From Chromohalobacter israelensis (GTDB lineage Bacteria; Pseudomonadota; Gammaproteobacteria; Pseudomonadales; Halomonadaceae), in the NCBI GenBank assembly GCA_000761475.1, contig JQNW01000007.1, positions 186,001-250,000 on the forward strand: DNA of 64,000 nt, given 5' to 3'. Positions 59,992-64,000 of the stretch are shown piece after piece; position 1 is the stretch's first letter; every line of letters starts with the position of its first letter. A model generated the notes under the pieces. It was not told where the DNA came from. It saw only the letters and a program-made list of their open reading frames with translations, and did no database searches. A program made the translations under genes and the position numbers.

Positions 59992-60843
59992 CTACGCAGC
60001 TAATGCGGGGTGTGCTCGGGGTGCCACATAGTCCAGAGACTGATGTGGCCGCTCTTCGTTGTAGTACCGAATCCAGCGATCGATCACGACCCTGGCTTGG
60101 CCCAGCGATTCAAAACGGTGAAGCCAGATGCACTCCTCCTTCAAGGATCGGAAAAAGCGCTCCACGAGCCCGTTCTGTTCTGGTGTATACGGCGTCGTGA
60201 ACTCCTGCGTGAGGCCATAGGCCTTCACCGTGCCCGTGTAGTGGCGACTGCTGAAAACGAGCCCGTTGTCGGAGCGAAGTGCCAGCGGCTGCTGAACGCG
60301 CCCCAGTGCCCCCAGTCGATAAATCAGTGCTTCTTCCAGGGCAGCCTCCGCTGTCTTGGTGCTGCCATTGTCCGATAATCGCCAACCGAGGATCTCACGC
60401 GTGCAACAGTCGATTATGACCGCCAGGCTGGCCCGCCGATCCTTCCCGCACCACACGTTCGTGAGATCCGTGGCCCAACGCTCATCGGGTCGTGAGGTGA
60501 TCGACGGCAAGCGTCTGGCGCGAGGTCGGAAGCCTTGCGGCCGCTTGCGCACCTGCCAGCCTTTGAGTTGCAGGATGCGCTGGATCGGCTTGCGGTTCTC
60601 GCCCAGTACACACGCTAGCCGGCGATAGCCGTAACTCGGGAAGCGTTCCAGCGTCAGCTTCACCCGGGCCGTCAGATCCGTATTCACGACACGCTGCCGC
60701 GCCTTGGGCCGGTAATACAGACTGCGCCGAGGAAAACCCAGCCAGCGGCAAAGTTTGGCCAGTGAGACCACTTGCCCTTCCTGAGCCATTTCCGCCTGCA
60801 GCGACCTTACGAGTTCTCGTCCTCGTCGAGCAGGCGACGCCAC
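59992..60843 (-). CDS. IS3-family transposase OrfB (second element)
   Basis: A 283-residue DDE transposase. The N-terminal HTH_21 part (KLCRWLGFPRRSLYYRPKARQR, FPSYGYRRLACVLGEN) is followed by the integrase core with WATDLTNVWCGKDRR, LRSDNGLVFSSRHY and NGLVERFFRSLKEECIWLH, and ends YYNEERPHQSLDYVAPRA. It overlaps orfA by 37 bp, consistent with programmed frameshifting; an AAAAG run lies in the overlap region. Confidence 0.92.
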   Translation of the reverse strand: MASPARRGRELVRSLQAEMAQEGQVVSLAKLCRWLGFPRRSLYYRPKARQRVVNTDLTARVKLTLERFPSYGYRRLACVLGENRKPIQRILQLKGWQVRKRPQGFRPRARRLPSITSRPDERWATDLTNVWCGKDRRASLAVIIDCCTREILGWRLSDNGSTKTAEAALEEALIYRLGALGRVQQPLALRSDNGLVFSSRHYTGTVKAYGLTQEFTTPYTPEQNGLVERFFRSLKEECIWLHRFESLGQARVVIDRWIRYYNEERPHQSLDYVAPRAHPALAA

Positions 60844-61118
60844 TTTTGTAGTGCGTAGATCTGCAAGTGGGCCTCGCCCAGCGCCTCCTTGGTTTCCCGC
60901 AAGTCGGACTCGTATTGCTCGCGGATATCCTTGGGGCGGGCCTTGAACCCGTTCTCCATGTTGCGCTGGGCTTCATCGATCCAGCCTTCGACCTCGGAGA
61001 CGGTGAGGTCATGCTGTCGCGCGACCTCAGCGACCGTGGTCTTGCCCTTGAAGATGTCCATGACCACAGACGCCTTGCGCTTCGCGGTCCATCGTTTGAT
61101 GGGGGTGTCGTCGTTCAT
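60807..61118 (-). CDS. IS3-family transposase OrfA (second element)
   Basis: A 103-residue HTH protein beginning MNDDTPIKRWTAKRKASVVMD, with helix-turn-helix KTTVAEVARQHDLTVSEVEGWIDEA and a helical C-terminus. The DUF1153-like start is typical of some IS3-family OrfA proteins. It supplies the DNA-binding part of the OrfAB transposase. Confidence 0.88.
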   Translation of the reverse strand: MNDDTPIKRWTAKRKASVVMDIFKGKTTVAEVARQHDLTVSEVEGWIDEAQRNMENGFKARPKDIREQYESDLRETKEALGEAHLQIYALQKWRRLLDEDENS

Positions 61119-61190
61119 ACTGTCCTCCTGATGACTGCACTATAGCCTGTGCAGCTCTGGAGGGGGTCACTTCAAATGTGCCAAGCCTAG

Positions 61191-62415
61191 GGAATCGCTG
61201 ATCAATTCGTCTCTGAGCGGTTGAAGGGCTCAGAGTGGCACAACCATCGCGTCAGCGATCATTTTCTGACCACCTCAGGGGGGCCGTTTCCCTGCCAGGC
61301 GGATTATCCGGCTGGCAGGGCAGATTCAAGGCGCACTGGCCCCATCAACTTGGCCCTCGCATCGTGTCGCCAGCACCAGGTTGGCCAGCCCGAACAGGCT
61401 GAAGAGTTGCGCCTGGTTCTTGGCCAGCCCCTTGTAGCGCGTTTTGCGGTAGCCGAAGAGGTTCTTGATGACATGAAACGGGTGCTCGACCTTGGCACGG
61501 ATGCTGGCCTTGGCCTTTTCGAATGCCAGCAGCAGCGTTTTCATGGGGCTGCCGTCCATCTTCTTGATGGCGCCGCGCTTGGCGGCCACGCAGCATTTGG
61601 AATCCGGAGCATCCTTCTCTTCGTCGAGATGTTTCCACATGCCGGTGTAGCCCGCATCGCCGTATACCCGTTTGTCATCCTCCCGGACCAGAGCGCCGGC
61701 CATGGTGACATCGGCAACGTTGGCCGAGGTCGCGGCGACGCTGTGAGTCAGTCCGGTGACGGCATCGACGCCGATATGGGCCTTCATCCCGAAGTACCAC
61801 TGGTTGCCCTTCTTGGTCTGTTTCATCTCTGGATCGCGCTGCTTGATCTTGTTCTTGGTGGAAGGGGCGGCCGCCACGATGGTGGCGTCGACGATCGTGC
61901 CCTCGCGCATGAATAACCCTTTCTCGGCCAGGTGGGCGTTGATCTCCTCGAAGATCCGCTGGGTCAGGGCATGCTTCTCCAGCAAGTGGCGGAAACGCAG
62001 CAGCGTGGTCGCGTCCGGCACGCTCTCGATGGTCAAGTCGACACCCACGAAGTCGCGCATCGCCTGGCTATCGTAGATAGCATCTTCAAGTGCCTCGTCG
62101 GCGAGCGCATACCACTGCTGCAGGAAGTAGATCCGCAGCATGCGCTCCAGGCCGATGGGCGGACGGCCGCGCTTGCCCGTTGCGTTCGGGAAGTAAGACG
62201 GCGACAGCGCGTCGATGAGCCGTTGCCAAGGCACCAGCGCCTCCATCTGGGTCAGGAACCGCTCGCGGCGGGTCACCTTTTTCTTGTTCTGGTATTCGGC
62301 TTGGGCGAACGAGATCTGCTTCATCGGGTAGCTCGGTCAGGTGGTGACAGGGTAGCCAGATTCTACCCCGCCGATGGCGATCAGGCAGCTGCGGCGGGAT
62401 TTATGCAGCGTTTCC
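61191..62415 (-). mobile_element. IS5-family element, copy 2, intact
   Basis: Inverted ends GGAATCGCTG / CAGCGTTTCC flanked on both sides by CTAG (61187-61190 and 62416-62419), the YTAR target duplication of IS5-type elements. It contains one complete transposase. The first 930 bp also occur in copy 1, 2159 bp upstream, as a direct repeat. Confidence 0.9.
61326..62324 (-). CDS. IS5-family transposase
   Basis: A 332-residue DDE transposase. The N-terminal DUF772-type segment (MKQISFAQAEYQNKKKVTRRE, GKRGRPPIGLERMLRIYFLQQWY) is followed by the DDE_Tnp_1 core with GTIVDATIVAAAPSTKN, VYGDAGYTGMWKH and a C-terminal VEHPFHVIKNLFGYRKTRYKGL. It is complete and framed by intact ends. Confidence 0.94.
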   Translation of the reverse strand: MKQISFAQAEYQNKKKVTRRERFLTQMEALVPWQRLIDALSPSYFPNATGKRGRPPIGLERMLRIYFLQQWYALADEALEDAIYDSQAMRDFVGVDLTIESVPDATTLLRFRHLLEKHALTQRIFEEINAHLAEKGLFMREGTIVDATIVAAAPSTKNKIKQRDPEMKQTKKGNQWYFGMKAHIGVDAVTGLTHSVAATSANVADVTMAGALVREDDKRVYGDAGYTGMWKHLDEEKDAPDSKCCVAAKRGAIKKMDGSPMKTLLLAFEKAKASIRAKVEHPFHVIKNLFGYRKTRYKGLAKNQAQLFSLFGLANLVLATRCEGQVDGASAP

Positions 62416-62447
62416 CTAGGGCTCCTCTCCGGTTCCCCTGTCTGTAT

Positions 62448-63332
62448 TCAACGAGGTTTTCGCGACGCATCGGCTCGGTCGCGTTGGACTTCGTCATGCA
62501 GCCATCGACGAAAATGTGGAAAGCAGGAATGCATAGGGCGGTGCCGCGAACGAACCAGGTAGTGGCGCTTCGGCATTCTGATCCATTGACTGGCGAGCGT
62601 GACCAGGTCGCCTCGCTCCAGCCAGGGAGCTACGTGTGTGTAACGTCCGAGCACCACTCCCATGCTGTTGACCGCCGCTTCCGTCAGCGAGCTGGTATCG
62701 TGTAGCTCTATGCTTGATCGCATAGCCTCGCCCATTACCTCGTCTCCAAACCAACTCGACCAGAGATCGTCAGGGTCGGGGAGACGAGGCCAACGTGCCG
62801 GATCTTGAGCATTCAAGCCCATTTGTGCGACCACATCTGGGCTGGCTACGGGGATTATCCACTCGTCAAAGAGCGGTTCCACCTCGATATCCGGCCAGTC
62901 TCCCCGCCCAAATCTCAGTGCGGCCGTGACATGCCCATGAGCGAGATCGCTTAGCTGACTGCTGGTCTCGATGCGAATGCGTGCGTCGGGACAGCGCAGC
63001 TGGAACCGTTTGAGGCGCGGCATCAGCCAGCTGGAAGCAAACCAGGGCATGACACTCACGGTAAGTGGCCCTTCTTGCTCCTTCTCTGGGCGCAACGCCA
63101 TTTCGATGGCCTCGATCGGATCAGAGATACGGTCCTTGAATCGCTGCCCTTCACTCGTCAGCGCCATGCCATGGGGTGTTCTGCGCAACAGCTTGACCCC
63201 CAGGCGCTGCTCCAACTGGCGAAGGCGGTGGCTCACGGCACTAGGGGTTACGTGCAGCTCTTCCGCTGCCAGCGTCAGGCTGCCCGTCCTGGCGACAGCC
63301 AAAAAGCTCTGTAAGTGCACGATTTCTTTCAT
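62448..63332 (-). CDS. LysR-family transcriptional regulator
   Basis: About 294 residues. The N-terminal winged HTH (LQSFLAVARTGSLTLAAEELHVTPSAVSHRLRQLEQRLGVKLLRR) is followed by a LysR substrate-binding domain resembling the GcvA group (PLTVSVMPWFASSWLMPRLKRFQ, AALRFGRGDWPDIEVEPLFDE). ATG 63332 is preferred by alignment to family starts; an ATG at 63380 would add 16 residues. It is divergent from the broken Rieske oxygenase gene, its probable target. It appears complete although the IS5 element ends about 30 bp after its stop. Confidence 0.88.
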   Translation of the reverse strand: MKEIVHLQSFLAVARTGSLTLAAEELHVTPSAVSHRLRQLEQRLGVKLLRRTPHGMALTSEGQRFKDRISDPIEAIEMALRPEKEQEGPLTVSVMPWFASSWLMPRLKRFQLRCPDARIRIETSSQLSDLAHGHVTAALRFGRGDWPDIEVEPLFDEWIIPVASPDVVAQMGLNAQDPARWPRLPDPDDLWSSWFGDEVMGEAMRSSIELHDTSSLTEAAVNSMGVVLGRYTHVAPWLERGDLVTLASQWIRMPKRHYLVRSRHRPMHSCFPHFRRWLHDEVQRDRADASRKPR

Positions 63333-63460
63333 GTTTTGAGCCTGGTTCAAAGCTGATTGAAAAACTCTCGGTTGTTCCATAAGGGTACGTTTGTATATTT
63401 ATAGGTGCCACTTAAGAAATTTCTGTATTTCCGTTATTGTGCGCTTATGGGACGGTTGTT

Positions 63461-63661
63461 ATGAGTGAAATATTTTCAAGTTACGATGTGGGAGAGTCGT
63501 TCTTTCCTGATGCTTATGCTTCTGAAAGGTGGTGTGAAAGAGAGAAGGCTCGTTTGTTCAAGGAAAAATGGCTCATGGTGGGTAGAGAAGAGGATGTCCG
63601 TAATGACGGCGATTTTTTCTGCCTCGATATTTTGGGAGAAAGCATTTTTATAGCTACCTGA
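63461..63661 (+). pseudogene. Rieske oxygenase alpha subunit, 5' fragment interrupted by IS1380
   Basis: A 66-codon frame matching the N-terminus of aromatic/betaine-type Rieske dioxygenase alpha subunits: YASERWCEREKARLFKEKWLMVGREEDV then DGDFFCLDILGESIFIA. The Rieske cluster motif would come next but the frame ends at a stop supplied by the inserted IS1380-type end. Base composition is AT-richer than the core. Substrate unknown. Confidence 0.78.
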
Positions 63662-64000
63662 ATCCGTGAGACCGGCCCCCAGGAATGCTTCTAACCTACT
63701 GAACTGCATGGCAATATAGCGAATATCGCCATTCACCCAGATAGTGCCATGCCCAACGTCAAGTTCCGCGCCAGTCGCCGCACCCTCACCAGCCACGCCG
63801 GGCTGTCCATCATCGGGCAATGCTTCGAGATCGCTGGCGTCGACAGCATCGACAGCCGCTTCCCCACCACGCTGGGCATGCGCACCAGTGACGTGATCAA
63901 GAGCTACCTGGGCCTGCTGTGTCTGGGCATGAGCGACTATGACGCTGTCGAGAACTTCCGCCGCGACAAGCCCTTCCAACAACTGCTGACCCTGCAGAAG
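63660..64000 (+). mobile_element. IS1380-family element, 5' part (runs off the window)
   Basis: Begins about 63660 with CCTGAATCCGTGAGACCGGC immediately after the Rieske reading frame, followed by the untranslated lead and the transposase gene. The right end lies outside the window. Confidence 0.78.
63749..64000 (+). CDS. IS1380-family transposase, N-terminal part
   Basis: Eighty-four codons in frame to the window end, starting MPNVKFRASRRTLTSHAGL and continuing IIGQCFEIAGVDSIDSRFP, SDVIKSYLGLLCLGMSDYDAVENFRRDKPFQ. This is the typical N-terminal region of IS1380 DDE transposases. The catalytic core lies beyond 64000. The gene is read in the same direction as the interrupted Rieske gene. Confidence 0.88.
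   Translation, partial: MPNVKFRASRRTLTSHAGLSIIGQCFEIAGVDSIDSRFPTTLGMRTSDVIKSYLGLLCLGMSDYDAVENFRRDKPFQQLLTLQK

Larger units (their letters stand above)
59964..61174 (-). mobile_element. Second IS3-family insertion sequence (1211 bp)
   Basis: Ends share TG-A-(A/G)TGACCCCCT: left TGTAATGACCCCCT at 59964, right AGGGGGTCACTTCA ending at 61174. It contains overlapping orfA and orfB unlike the first IS3 element. Flanks are copy 1 of the IS5 element on the left and an unrelated 12-bp stretch on the right. There is no target duplication, which indicates a rearrangement after insertion. Confidence 0.85.

Noticed and set aside
52509-64000. tRNA gene or integrase marking an integrative element
   Set aside because: No tRNA-like sequence or tyrosine/serine recombinase frame recognised; only IS transposases are present.

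Overview
The window is about 64 kb of GC-rich bacterial chromosome with a dense, mostly typical gammaproteobacterial core. Gene content and order (smc-zipA, glrK-qseG-glrR, guaBA beside xseA, mnmC, argA, rnm-yciO, a sodium-pumping oxaloacetate decarboxylase oadGAB) point to a halophile of the Halomonadaceae (Halomonas/Chromohalobacter-like). That placement is inferred from content; there is no rRNA here to confirm it. No tRNA, rRNA or CRISPR array was recognised.

Layout. 0.2-8.9 kb: azoreductase, YdjM-like membrane protein, tag, gloA, a uracil-DNA-glycosylase relative, DoxX, two tandem paralogous membrane diguanylate cyclases, a PAP2 phosphatase and dusC. 9.0-22.8 kb: oadGAB, yigZ with a LexA-like autoprotease lacking the DNA-binding domain, smc, zipA, then a CitAB/DcuSR-type two-component system divergent from a 2-hydroxycarboxylate transporter. 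The transporter (probable Na+ symport) and OadGAB (Na+ export coupled to oxaloacetate decarboxylation) look like one malate/citrate pathway. 22.8-35.5 kb: the overlapping mnmC-ligA-yheU operon, a DnaA-box cluster, yciI-yciB, rnm-yciO, a voltage-gated-type K+ channel with a zinc ribbon, a CYTH triphosphatase, DUF47-pit phosphate uptake and argA. 35.5-41.3 kb: a non-coding stretch with a sigma-54 promoter, two TGTC-N10-GACG sites, an IHF site and a hairpin-rich presumptive small RNA, followed by glrK-qseG-glrR and xseA. 41.4-49.3 kb: accessory genes between xseA and guaBA, namely an AbiE-type toxin-antitoxin pair and a tripartite tricarboxylate transporter (tctCBA) with its TctDE two-component system and a periplasmic binding protein. 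49.3-52.5 kb: guaBA.

From the guaA 3' end onward (52.5-64 kb) the sequence is an accessory zone. An IS3-family element is followed by a small metal/transport island (YHS protein, two-helix membrane protein, atypical CDF transporter, EamA transporter, ICMT-like methyltransferase) and an IS30-family element. Then come an AT-rich gene remnant, two IS5-family copies with an IS3-family element between them, a LysR regulator, and a Rieske oxygenase gene cut by an IS1380-family element that runs off the window.

The observation most worth follow-up is the 35.5-36.2 kb region. It has the architecture of a GlrR/sigma-54-controlled small RNA, and two successive GGC-AAGGAT-GCC hairpins in it match the CsrA-binding core. 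Other notable points are the three-box DnaA cluster at 27.39 kb, a CDF transporter missing both HxxxD aspartates, anomalous codon patches inside ligA, a near-perfect 52-bp operator palindrome in front of the AbiE pair, and nested IS structures that imply deletion next to an insertion.
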